Part shown: in pieces, positions 8,497 to 17,317 of the stretch
Position numbering within the stretch: the stretch's first letter is position 1
Layout of the letters: each line of letters begins with the position of its first letter
Origin: Gabonibacter massiliensis
Lineage (GTDB): Bacteria > Bacteroidota > Bacteroidia > Bacteroidales > Marinifilaceae
Assembly (NCBI GenBank): GCA_001487125.1
Contig: LN913013.1
Location: forward strand, 1,467,110 to 1,531,109
Direction of reading: 5' to 3'
Length of the DNA: 64,000 nucleotides
Notes under the pieces: generated by a model
What the model was told of the DNA's origin: nothing
Seen by the model: the letters and a program-made list of their open reading frames with translations, nothing else
The model's database searches: none
Made by a program: the position numbers and the translations under genes

Positions 8497-9963
8497 TTAA
8501 TAAAAATTCTGACTATCGGGCACCTTAAATGTCATTCGTTCTTCGGAAGCCGTAATCTCTCCGTTTTCGACCAAAATATTTCGATTCAAACGTTTGTACA
8601 TAAAGAAAAGCTGTCCCTCTCCCACGAATTCCCGACGGGCATCGTTTATTAAAATATCATATAAACTCCCGATATCACTAACAGAAGAGATTTGACGTTT
8701 ACATCCTTTCTTATCCCGGAACTCCTTCAGCAAACGCAAACATTCCGTTTTATTTCCTTTCAAAAAATTACACTCCATTAAAATATAATATATTTCACTC
8801 AGGCGTATCACTGGAATAGCTTTTCCTTCCACGTCATCCCGTTGGTAATTATCCACCCGGCGATATTTATAAATATTATGTTCGTCGTCATTACTTACAA
8901 GATTAGAGCGATAATCATCCATATCCTCTGCAAATATTCCGTCATAATCAGCCAATTGCAAAGAGCTCGGATAACTTCCCACGGCACAATAACTCTCTAC
9001 CGTCTGAAGTAAATTACCATTGTAGAAAGCAAACAAACACTCCTCAAGGTATTTCTTTTGCTTGTAATTTAAAGAAGTCGTATAATCGTATGACGAATTG
9101 AAAGTAAACCATTTATTCCCGTTATAGAAACGATCATAAAAATGTTTAGCGTAAAACAAAGCGTTATCGACATCTCCTTTGTAAATATAGGCTCGGGCCA
9201 ATAAGCCGACGATCGCACAATAATTCAAACGATAGCCTCTTTTATTATAAAAAGAACCTCCTTTCGACGTATACTGTCCCTGAAACCGGGCTGCCATCTT
9301 ATAAGCCATACTCGTTTTATTATAAAGCGTATCGTGATAAGCTACCAGATCTTTTGCTTTCAATAAATCTTCAATAACTTTATCGATTGCATCTTTCGTT
9401 TTCAAAGGTACCGTTATAACAGAAGGATAGGCCTCATGATAAGGGACCAGGGCCGCCTGATCGTTTCTTGCCGGAGCAGGTGCAAACAGACGGATCAAAT
9501 CCAAATGACAAAATGCCCGCAAAGCATAAGCTTCCCCCATGATCAAATTTTTAGCCACCGTATCCAACGTGAACGAAGAGGGTGAGGCTGAAGAGAGCTC
9601 GTTCAACAACAAATTACAGTTAGCGATAGCATTATAAAGCCCCGACCAGATATTATCAATCAGGGTCAATCCATAGGAAGACTCGTATTCATACTCACCC
9701 ATGTAAGCGTCATTATTATCATAGATCAAGTCTAAATTGTAATTCTGTCCGATTACGCTTAAAGCTCCCCAACTCAGATTTTTTCCATACAAGCTTGTCT
9801 CCGCACACTTCTGATAAATCCCGTTCAAGGCATTTCGAAATCCCGCTTCATCCGAAAAGAGTTTATCCTTACTGATTTGGTTCGCCGGCTCCAATTCAAG
9901 CCAACTATTACAAGAGCAGAATAAACCTATCTGTATGCATAATATTATAAAACCTTTTCTCAT
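8497..9963 (-). CDS. SusD/RagB-family nutrient-binding lipoprotein
   Basis: Surface lipoprotein that captures substrate and acts as the lid of the SusC transporter. The lipobox is LFCSC (Cys18) and the mature start NSWLELEPANQISKDKLFSDEAGFRNALNGIY is the usual SusD beginning. TPR-like helical repeats follow (EAYALRAFCHLDLIRLF, ALLARAYIYKGDVDNALFYAK-type pattern), and the C-terminal LSEIYYILMECNFLKGN is also typical. At 488 residues it is normal length. It is 17 bases from susC and clearly co-transcribed. The substrate cannot be told from sequence. Confidence 0.95.
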   Translation of the reverse strand: MRKGFIILCIQIGLFCSCNSWLELEPANQISKDKLFSDEAGFRNALNGIYQKCAETSLYGKNLSWGALSVIGQNYNLDLIYDNNDAYMGEYEYESSYGLTLIDNIWSGLYNAIANCNLLLNELSSASPSSFTLDTVAKNLIMGEAYALRAFCHLDLIRLFAPAPARNDQAALVPYHEAYPSVITVPLKTKDAIDKVIEDLLKAKDLVAYHDTLYNKTSMAYKMAARFQGQYTSKGGSFYNKRGYRLNYCAIVGLLARAYIYKGDVDNALFYAKHFYDRFYNGNKWFTFNSSYDYTTSLNYKQKKYLEECLFAFYNGNLLQTVESYCAVGSYPSSLQLADYDGIFAEDMDDYRSNLVSNDDEHNIYKYRRVDNYQRDDVEGKAIPVIRLSEIYYILMECNFLKGNKTECLRLLKEFRDKKGCKRQISSVSDIGSLYDILINDARREFVGEGQLFFMYKRLNRNILVENGEITASEERMTFKVPDSQNFY

Positions 9964-9980
9964 CGTATTCTATTTTAAAG

Positions 9981-12900
9981 TTAGAAACTTATACCTAAGG
10001 TAAAATCAAAATTCCTGGCAAAAGGATAGCTGGTTCCCCGTTCCTGCTTTACGGTCGACCAATAAGCCACGTCGTTCATCGTGAATTGCAATTTAAACTG
10101 ACTCATCCTCAATTTTTTCACGAATCCTTCCGTCACGGTCCACGCAACACTTAAAGAATTAAATTTCAACAAATTATTATCTTGAACGAAACGGGACGTC
10201 GGACGAGAGTAATTCGTTCGATCGGCAATATCTTTCAACGGAGTAATATCTCCTATATTTATCCATCTATCCGTGAGCACGCGCCGATCCGCATTGTAGT
10301 TATATAAATCCACGCTCTCTATGCGGGTAGGAATGGTCTCGTTATAAGCCTGTCCCCCGAATTCATACATAAAACTGGCAAAAAGGCTCAAGGTTTTCCA
10401 CTGGAGATTTATTCCGAATGCCCCCTGTATATCCGGTAAGGTATTCCCTAATATCTGCTGTTCGTTGGCCTCCCACTCGTACGTGATGGTCCCGTCTTTT
10501 CTCACGAAAACTTCTTGTCCGCTGGAAGGATCTATCCCCAAAGATTTCATTCCGTAAATAGAGGTTGTTGATCCGCCCTCCTCGTATTTGGTAAAAGGTT
10601 TCGCGTATTTCGCATCATATCCCCTGTAATCAGAATAATAGTCATCCACCATATCGTTATAACGTTTCAACGAGTTGGCGATCTTCAAAATCTTATTTTT
10701 ATTATGTGCCATATTCCCATATACCCCCACGAACCAATCCCTCGTCCGAACGAGATTAGACTTAATATTCAGTTCATAACCGATATTTTCCACCTTGCCC
10801 ATATTATCGTAATACGAGGTAAATCCGAAAGAGGAAGGTACGGCTATTCGCGTAATCATATCATTTGTAACCGCATTATAATAACCGAACTGTGCATAAA
10901 ACAACCCGTTATAAAGATCTACCTCCAACTTCAGGTCGTAACTGTTTTTCTTTTCCCACTTCAAATCGGAATTTCCCAACGCCATCAACTTGACTCCCAT
11001 CCCGGTAGCATACCAATTTTCGGAGAAAATTTCATAAACATCCTTCGCGGCGTAAGGTTCAAAATCCAATTTACCCGTCTGACCGAAAGTTCCGGTCAAT
11101 TTTAGTTGCGTCAACACCGGATTTCCCTTTAAAAATTTATAATTATGAAAGTTCACCCCGAAACCTGCCGAATAGAAAGGCGCAAATTTTTTGTCCGAAC
11201 CGAACTCGGAAGAGCCGTCAAAACGCAAAGACCCGTCAAACAGATAGATATCGTTATAAGAATAATTCAAACGGACAAAAGCCCCGGCTAAACGAGTATG
11301 ATTGTCCGACTCTGAAGGTTTCCCCACGATCTCCTGGGCATACATGATCGAGTTTAAACTTCCCGAAGGGAATCCCCTGTAGTTGATACCCACGGAAGAG
11401 TAATATTTCTCGGTCGTATTTATACCGATGGAACCGCTGATATGATTAACACCGATAGAACGGTTATAAAGTACCTGCAAATTAGTCGTCCAGTCGAAAG
11501 CTTTCCCTTCCGAGGTCGACAGACTTCCTTTCGGAGTATCATCCGAACCGCTAAAATATTTACCGGAAGCCGGATCGGTAAAGTTTTTTCCGGAAGTGGT
11601 CGTCCGGGTAAAGCCGATTTGAGCCTTAATGTTCAGATGCTCGTTCAGATACCAGTCTATCAACAGGTTATCGGAGAACTCTTCCGTGGTCGTCTTGCCG
11701 AAGTTCTTCGTTTCCGCTCCCTCGTACATCGGGTTAACATAAATGGAACCGCTATGCCAGGTGTTGAATTTATAAAGATAGTTTCCAAACTCATCATACA
11801 ATTCATTATACGGCAATTGATTTACATAATCGGAAAAAGTACCGTAAGGCGAATTTTTGGCAAGTACCTTATTAAAAGAAATCCTATTAATTACATTCAG
11901 ATTGGACAATCGATAATCGATACGCAATTCCGTCCCGAGCCGGCTACGTAAATCTTTCTTCATTACTCCCTTTTGCTGGTCATAAAAAAGATTGATCCCA
12001 TAACGGATATTATCGTTACCGCCGTCAATGGCCACACTGTGTTTATGATTGTATCCCACACGTAAAGGTAAAGCCAACCAATCGGTATTCACTCCTTTGG
12101 CCAAAGCCATTTGTTTCTTTATCAGCTCGGAATACACCTGACGAATCCCCTTATTGGGCGGGTTGATCTCATAATAACCGGCTAATTTCTCCACTTCCAA
12201 CTTTTCAGCCGCATCGAAATAATCATAGCTGGAAAGGTCGGGGGCCGTAATGGTTCCCGTCAAATTATAGGTAATATTAAATTTTCCGGCTTTCGGGGCT
12301 ACCGTTTCGATAACAACCACACCGTTAGAAGCACGCGATCCGTATACAGCCGTAGCCGCGGCGTCTTTCAATATCGTGATACTATGAATCCGATTCGGGT
12401 CCATATCATAGATTTTCTCCACACTTACATCCAATCCGTCCAATATAAAAATAGGCAGGTTCGGATTATTCTTCGTTCTGGTCTCACTGATATCCGAAAG
12501 GTTCAAATTACCGATACCGGACTGTCCCCGGATATAAAATTCCGGAATAGCATTCGGATTGGATCCCATAACATTATTTTCCATGATACGAAAAGAGGGA
12601 TCGAAAACCTGAAGAGTCGAAATAATATTACGATTGGCCACTTTCAATATATCCTTACCCTCGACTCGAATAGCCGTTCCCGTGTAAGACTCTTTCCTGA
12701 CATTGGCATATCCGGTAACCACCACGTCATCCAGACTCTCTACCGATTCAACCAAGGTCACCACGTAATCTTTCTTTCCGGCTAAAACCTCTTCATCCTT
12801 AATATCCTTCAATTTTATCTCTTTGGTTTCCATCCCGATAAAACGAAATACAAGCGTCATATCGGGTATATCCGGCAATACAAGTGAAAAACGACCGGCA

Positions 12901-13385
12901 GTATCGACCATAACCCCTCTTGTTGTCCCTTTTATAAGGACAGTCGCCCCGACCATGGGAGCCCCTTTTTTATCGATGACCCTTCCTTTTATCTTCTTCC
13001 CTTCTTTCTGCTGGAGTTCCACCGTATTTTGCTTCACCAACACGATAACATTCTCTTCAAATAAGCACATCAGCCCGGAACCCTTGAACACGTCATCCAA
13101 CAATTCTTTCAATTCCCTGTTTTTTGCTTTGACATCGAAACGAGACATTTTTTTCACGTATTCGCTCTTGTACATAAAGCGAACTCCCGTCTGTTTTCTA
13201 ATCTCTTTAAAAAACTCTTCCACGCTACAATTCTCCAAATCCAGGTTGACACGCTGATTTTGAGAAAAAATTTCTCCTTTCACTTGGAACATGAGCACAA
13301 ACATCAGAAATAAAGTGATTTTCATGACTTTAAAGATTTTCTGATTGGGCCGTAAATTTTCTTTACGATCTTCATTTTTTTTCAT
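9981..13385 (-). CDS. SusC/RagA-family TonB-dependent outer-membrane transporter with STN domain
   Basis: Energised by TonB, this 1134-residue barrel imports the ligand bound by SusD. After the signal region come an STN domain (about residues 45-115, LENCSVEEFFKEIRKQTGV), a carboxypeptidase-regulatory-like domain (KGRVIDKKGAPMVGATV), a TonB-box-like stretch (DDVVVTGYA), the plug (ILDGLDVSVEKI then the ILKDAAATAVYGSRASNGV signature) and the beta-barrel ending in aromatic FDFTLGISF. The STN domain is the part that signals to the FecR-like anti-sigma factor encoded upstream. ATG 13385 was chosen because it directly precedes the signal sequence; the open frame extends 33 codons further upstream, into the FecR 3' end. 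Confidence 0.95.
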   Translation of the reverse strand: MKKNEDRKENLRPNQKIFKVMKITLFLMFVLMFQVKGEIFSQNQRVNLDLENCSVEEFFKEIRKQTGVRFMYKSEYVKKMSRFDVKAKNRELKELLDDVFKGSGLMCLFEENVIVLVKQNTVELQQKEGKKIKGRVIDKKGAPMVGATVLIKGTTRGVMVDTAGRFSLVLPDIPDMTLVFRFIGMETKEIKLKDIKDEEVLAGKKDYVVTLVESVESLDDVVVTGYANVRKESYTGTAIRVEGKDILKVANRNIISTLQVFDPSFRIMENNVMGSNPNAIPEFYIRGQSGIGNLNLSDISETRTKNNPNLPIFILDGLDVSVEKIYDMDPNRIHSITILKDAAATAVYGSRASNGVVVIETVAPKAGKFNITYNLTGTITAPDLSSYDYFDAAEKLEVEKLAGYYEINPPNKGIRQVYSELIKKQMALAKGVNTDWLALPLRVGYNHKHSVAIDGGNDNIRYGINLFYDQQKGVMKKDLRSRLGTELRIDYRLSNLNVINRISFNKVLAKNSPYGTFSDYVNQLPYNELYDEFGNYLYKFNTWHSGSIYVNPMYEGAETKNFGKTTTEEFSDNLLIDWYLNEHLNIKAQIGFTRTTTSGKNFTDPASGKYFSGSDDTPKGSLSTSEGKAFDWTTNLQVLYNRSIGVNHISGSIGINTTEKYYSSVGINYRGFPSGSLNSIMYAQEIVGKPSESDNHTRLAGAFVRLNYSYNDIYLFDGSLRFDGSSEFGSDKKFAPFYSAGFGVNFHNYKFLKGNPVLTQLKLTGTFGQTGKLDFEPYAAKDVYEIFSENWYATGMGVKLMALGNSDLKWEKKNSYDLKLEVDLYNGLFYAQFGYYNAVTNDMITRIAVPSSFGFTSYYDNMGKVENIGYELNIKSNLVRTRDWFVGVYGNMAHNKNKILKIANSLKRYNDMVDDYYSDYRGYDAKYAKPFTKYEEGGSTTSIYGMKSLGIDPSSGQEVFVRKDGTITYEWEANEQQILGNTLPDIQGAFGINLQWKTLSLFASFMYEFGGQAYNETIPTRIESVDLYNYNADRRVLTDRWINIGDITPLKDIADRTNYSRPTSRFVQDNNLLKFNSLSVAWTVTEGFVKKLRMSQFKLQFTMNDVAYWSTVKQERGTSYPFARNFDFTLGISF

Positions 13386-13440
13386 AAATTTGTAATTTAG
13401 ATTATTAATGAGCATTATCATCGTCGATAATGTTGCTACA

Positions 13441-13468
13441 AACGGAAGGATTGGCCGATCCTTCCGTT
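13441..13468 (-). terminator. Hairpin between fecR and susC (attenuator or partial terminator)
   Basis: An 11-base-pair stem, AACGGAAGGAT / ATCCTTCCGTT, with a 6-base loop starts 3 bases beyond the fecR stop. On the minus strand it is followed only by TGTAGC, so it is a weak terminator in the direction of transcription, while the T-run is on the other strand. It could reduce read-through from sigma/fecR into susC or stabilise the fecR mRNA end. Confidence 0.55.
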
Positions 13469-13470
13469 TT

Positions 13471-14607
13471 TTATTTATTTTCAACTATAATGGTTTTTCC
13501 CTCTATTTTAAATTTCACATCCATACTGCTCTCAAAGAAGTGAAGCAACTCTTCTATCTTACCGTATTTTTTCATATCTCCGGACAGACGCTCCTCTTTC
13601 AATGCCTGATTTTTGAAAAAGACATGACAATCATACCACAAAGAGAGTTTATCCATGATATCCTCCAATCGCTCTTCACTGAATATAAAATCCCCGTTTT
13701 TCCAAGCGATATATTTCTCAACATTCACATCCTCCTTGTACATTTCATTTTTGGACGGATCGTAAACCACCCGTTGCGAAGGTCTCATTTGTAATTCCAT
13801 ACTATCCTTTTTCACGTAAACTTCGCCTTTCACCAATACCGTTTCCACCGAGTTATGCCAATGGGTATTCACGTTGAACTCCGTGCCCGTTACTTTCACC
13901 TCCACACCATCGGCCAAAACGACAAAAGGCTTTTGAGCGTCGGATTTAATCTGAAAATAAGCTTCTCCTTTTAGCTTAACCACCCTTTTATCCCCCAGGA
14001 AAACAATAGGATACTCTATCTCAGTGGCCGAGTTTACCCAGGCGACAGAACCATCCGAGAAGTTTACTTTATATTCGCATCCCCGTTCCACCGAAAGAGT
14101 ATTGTACACCTCCTCTTGAAGAGTATCTTCTTGCGGTTGATAAACCAACTCCCCCGACTCATTGGTCAATACCCGCACCTTCGCCTGCTCCCTAATCACG
14201 CCCTTCCCTTTCGTCAATACCACCTCCTGCCCGGAAGAGAGAAGCAGTTTCGCCTTAAAAGTTCCAGGGGTGATCATCTCTCCGGCATAGCCCTTCATAA
14301 CCGGAACTCTCTCCTCCCCGTTCCGTAACACAAAGAAGCCCGCTAACAATAACAGAGAAGCGGCTACAGAAGTAATATATACCAAATGCCTTCTTCTCGA
14401 ACGGAGCTTCAAGGGCTCTTTACGACAGATCAATTTACTCCGGAAGAACCAGCGTTGCCTCAGATAATCGATTTGTATCTGCTCAAAATAGGCTCGATTC
14501 TTATCGTTCTCGGCGATCCATAACTCGATCTTCCGCCTCTCTTTTTCATCAATTACCTCTCCGGTGATGTAATCCAATAATTTTATATCCCAATCCTCTT
14601 CTTTCAT
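13471..14607 (-). CDS. FecR-family anti-sigma factor
   Basis: Inner-membrane anti-sigma factor that holds the cognate ECF sigma factor until the STN domain of the occupied SusC transporter signals. The 378-residue protein has a cytoplasmic N-terminal helical part (residues 1-78, with the ELWIAENDKNRAYFEQ pattern), one membrane helix (about 79-97, ITSVAASLLLLAGFFVL), the periplasmic FecR domain (about 155-255, SVERGCEYKVNFSDGSVAWVNSATEIEYP) and a C-terminal DUF4974 domain resembling STN (about 305-375). The sigma gene lies 161 bases upstream, and susC follows after a hairpin. Confidence 0.95.
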   Translation of the reverse strand: MKEEDWDIKLLDYITGEVIDEKERRKIELWIAENDKNRAYFEQIQIDYLRQRWFFRSKLICRKEPLKLRSRRRHLVYITSVAASLLLLAGFFVLRNGEERVPVMKGYAGEMITPGTFKAKLLLSSGQEVVLTKGKGVIREQAKVRVLTNESGELVYQPQEDTLQEEVYNTLSVERGCEYKVNFSDGSVAWVNSATEIEYPIVFLGDKRVVKLKGEAYFQIKSDAQKPFVVLADGVEVKVTGTEFNVNTHWHNSVETVLVKGEVYVKKDSMELQMRPSQRVVYDPSKNEMYKEDVNVEKYIAWKNGDFIFSEERLEDIMDKLSLWYDCHVFFKNQALKEERLSGDMKKYGKIEELLHFFESSMDVKFKIEGKTIIVENK

Positions 14608-14768
14608 ATCCTATTTTTATTATTTTATTAATAATAGACATGACTCTTTAAAACGGTTGACAACGAATTATATTTTTTATGAAAAAAATTATCATAAAAT
14701 AAAAATAGCCTTTGCCATTATTTAGCAAAGACCACTTGTTCTAAGACCGGTATAAGATTATTTTTTGA

Positions 14769-15335
14769 TTATTTCCTGGAAACGACAGTGTATTTAACCT
14801 TGTTAACCACGCAAATATAAAACAGTAATATACTTCCTTCTACAGATTGACGTAAAGATTTCACGCAACGAACCAATAACGTTTTAACCGTGGAAACGGA
14901 GACTCCCATCTCTTCCGCTACCTCGGCATATTTCATATTTTTCAGATGGACGCACTCCAGTATCTCTCTGCTTCTGGGGGGGAGTTTTTGAATCTCATCC
15001 ATAACACGCTTGATGAGTTCGTCATGCGTATGATCAACTTCCTCCCACACTCTCTCCACGAGCGCGATATCAGGTAAATTCTCTATTTTCTTTTTGTTTT
15101 GCAATTTCCGCAAAGCTAAATTCCGTACGGAAGTATACAGGTAAGACTTTAAATATTCCTGTCTTAAATGCTCGTATAACCTTTTTTCCCACAAACGAAT
15201 AAAAAATTCCTGCACGACATCCTCCGCCAAACTCATATCTTTCACAATCGTATCCGCCCACAACACCAATGGCTCATAATAATCGCGGTACAATTGTCTT
15301 ATTTCTACCCGTTCCTGAATTTTTAACACACCCAT
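14769..15335 (-). CDS. ECF sigma-70 factor (FecI-like) of the SusC/SusD locus
   Basis: Regulatory sigma factor expected to transcribe susC when released by the adjacent FecR. Region 2 (LYRDYYEPLVLWADTIVKDMSLAEDVVQEFFIRLWEK) and region 4 (LPPRSREILECVHLKNMKYAEVAEEMGVSVSTVKTLL, a helix-turn-helix) are complete. The frame is open up to 15395, but I take MGVLKIQERVE at 15335 because a promoter at 15368-15398 would otherwise lie inside the gene; the protein then has 188 residues, usual for the family. Confidence 0.93.
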   Translation of the reverse strand: MGVLKIQERVEIRQLYRDYYEPLVLWADTIVKDMSLAEDVVQEFFIRLWEKRLYEHLRQEYLKSYLYTSVRNLALRKLQNKKKIENLPDIALVERVWEEVDHTHDELIKRVMDEIQKLPPRSREILECVHLKNMKYAEVAEEMGVSVSTVKTLLVRCVKSLRQSVEGSILLFYICVVNKVKYTVVSRK

Positions 15336-15367
15336 TTTTAATCGTTTTGGATAAAGCATCTTTAGAG

Positions 15368-15398
15368 CAAAAATAGTTAATAATCCAAAGATCACAAT
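15368..15398 (-). promoter_or_regulatory. Promoter of the ECF sigma factor gene
   Basis: On the minus strand ATTG (15395-15398) and TATTTTTG (15368-15375) are 19 bases apart, matching the Bacteroidetes housekeeping promoter with one deviation in the -33 box. The predicted transcript start near 15361 leaves about 25 bases before ATG 15335. Confidence 0.55.
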
Positions 15399-15602
15399 TC
15401 AATTTCTATAATATTTCTTAAAACGACCTCATCGCGAAAAAGAGAAATTACTAAACCGCTTCGTTCTTTAGACTATTCTACAAACGGATAACCTTGCCAA
15501 ACAGATAATTTATTCTATCTTCGCACCGCAATTAAAAACAAGCGTTAAATAGAAAATTATTCGACGCTTAATAATCTGTTCAGGTATTTTTAACTTTAAT
15601 GT

Positions 15603-17246
15603 ATGATTTCAGTAGACGGATTGACGGTAGAATTTGGAGACAGAGCTTTATTCAAGGATATATCATTTGTCATTAACGAGAAAGATCGAATTGCCCTAAT
15701 GGGAAAAAACGGGGCGGGCAAATCGACCCTGTTGAAAATACTCGCGGGAGAACGGCAACCCAACCGGGGTAATATTTCCATACCCAAAGACACGGTTATA
15801 GCCTATCTGCCTCAGCACCTAATGACCGAGAACAGCCGATCCGTATTCGAAGAAACCTCTCAGGCTTTCGCCCACCTTTTCGCCATGGAGAAACGAATAG
15901 AAGAGCTTAATCGACAACTAACCGAAAGAACAGACTATGACTCCCCGGAGTATTACAAGTTAATAGAGGAGGTCTCCACGTTAAGTGAAAAATATTACAG
16001 TATCGATGCTACTCACTACGAGGCCGACGTTGAAAAAATCCTTCTCGGATTGGGCTTCCAGCGGGAAGATTTCGACCGCCCGACCGGTGATTTCAGCGGA
16101 GGATGGAGAATGCGCATCGAATTGGCTAAAATGCTACTGAAAAATCCGGACGTGCTTTTATTAGACGAACCAACCAACCACCTGGACATCGATTCCATTC
16201 AATGGTTGGAAGAGTTTCTTATCAATAACGGAAAAGCGGTCGTTGTTATTTCACACGACCGGACTTTCGTCGACAATATCACCACCCGAACCATAGAAGT
16301 CACCATGGGTCGGATATACGATTACAAGGTAAATTACTCGCAATATCTCATTCTGCGACAAGAGAGGCGTATACAGCAACAAAAAGCTTATGACGAACAA
16401 CAGAAAATGATTGCCGAAACAAAAGAGTTTATCGAACGTTTTAAAGGAACTTATTCCAAAACATTACAGGTTCAGTCCAGGGTGAAGATGTTAGAAAAAT
16501 TAGAAATTTTAGAAGTAGATGAGGAGGATACCTCAGCCTTAAGATTAAAATTTCCACCCGCACCCCGTTCCGGTAATTATCCGGTTATTGTTCAGTATTT
16601 GTCTAAAAGTTACGGAGATCACGCGGTATTCGAGGGGGCGCATTTCACTATCGAGCGAGGGGAGAAAGTCGCTTTTGTCGGACGCAACGGAGAGGGAAAG
16701 TCCACGCTGGTAAAATGTATTATGGGAGAAATTGACGACTACACGGGAAAGCTAAACCTCGGACATAACGTACAAATCGGTTATTTCGCCCAAAATCAAG
16801 CCTCGTTATTGGATGAAAGCCTGACGGTCTATCAAACCGTAGACGACGTTACACCAAGCGAATTAAAAAGCAAGATCAAAGATTTATTGGGGGCTTTTAT
16901 GTTTAGCGGCGACGATATCGACAAAAGGGTCAAAGTCTTATCAGGAGGGGAAAGAACCCGTTTAGCCATGATTAAACTCCTTCTATCGCCGGTGAATCTG
17001 TTGATTTTGGATGAGCCGACCAACCATTTGGATTTAAAAACCAAAGATATTTTAAAAAACGCCTTGATCGATTTTGACGGAACCCTGATTGTCGTATCAC
17101 ACGACCGGGATTTTTTAAGCGGATTAGTGAAAAAAGTATACGAATTCGGGAATAAACGGGTCAAAGAACATTTAGAAGATATCCACGGCTTTTTACAAAA
17201 GAAAAAGATGGAAAACCTACGGGAGATAGAACGCAAAAAACAATGA
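15603..17246 (+). CDS. ABC-F family ATPase (YdiF/Uup-like)
   Basis: A soluble tandem ATP-binding protein of the ABC-F family, which acts on ribosomes and has no membrane domain. The first cassette has Walker A GKNGAGKS (about residues 34-41), signature DFSGGWRMR and Walker B LLLDEPTNHLD. A charged linker (about 245-300, RIQQQKAYDEQQKMIAETKEF) precedes the second cassette with GRNGEGKS, LSGGERTR and LILDEPTNHLD. At 547 residues it has the usual length. The second half ends in a basic helix without the long coiled coil of Uup. It stands alone between two divergent or convergent minus-strand operons. A resistance role is not indicated; a housekeeping ribosome-associated role is more likely. Confidence 0.93.
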   Translation: MISVDGLTVEFGDRALFKDISFVINEKDRIALMGKNGAGKSTLLKILAGERQPNRGNISIPKDTVIAYLPQHLMTENSRSVFEETSQAFAHLFAMEKRIEELNRQLTERTDYDSPEYYKLIEEVSTLSEKYYSIDATHYEADVEKILLGLGFQREDFDRPTGDFSGGWRMRIELAKMLLKNPDVLLLDEPTNHLDIDSIQWLEEFLINNGKAVVVISHDRTFVDNITTRTIEVTMGRIYDYKVNYSQYLILRQERRIQQQKAYDEQQKMIAETKEFIERFKGTYSKTLQVQSRVKMLEKLEILEVDEEDTSALRLKFPPAPRSGNYPVIVQYLSKSYGDHAVFEGAHFTIERGEKVAFVGRNGEGKSTLVKCIMGEIDDYTGKLNLGHNVQIGYFAQNQASLLDESLTVYQTVDDVTPSELKSKIKDLLGAFMFSGDDIDKRVKVLSGGERTRLAMIKLLLSPVNLLILDEPTNHLDLKTKDILKNALIDFDGTLIVVSHDRDFLSGLVKKVYEFGNKRVKEHLEDIHGFLQKKKMENLREIERKKQ

Positions 17247-17253
17247 ATAAAAC

Positions 17254-17309
17254 GGTCTCCCGTTTTTCATCTCTCGCATGTATGAAAAATCAGGAGACCC
17301 TCTCTTTTT
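17254..17309. terminator. Terminator after the ABC-F gene
   Basis: A long imperfect hairpin: GGTCTCC (17254-17260) pairs with GGAGACC (17293-17299), and inside it TTTTTCAT pairs with ATGAAAAA. CTCTCTTTTT follows on the plus strand. The convergent DUF5074 gene ends at 17318, so it may serve both directions. Confidence 0.75.
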
Positions 17310-17317
17310 AGCACCTG

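Noticed and set aside
15603-17246. ABC-F protein as an antibiotic-resistance determinant
   Set aside because: The linker is ordinary, the neighbourhood is core chromosome and the protein looks like housekeeping YdiF/Uup-type ATPases.
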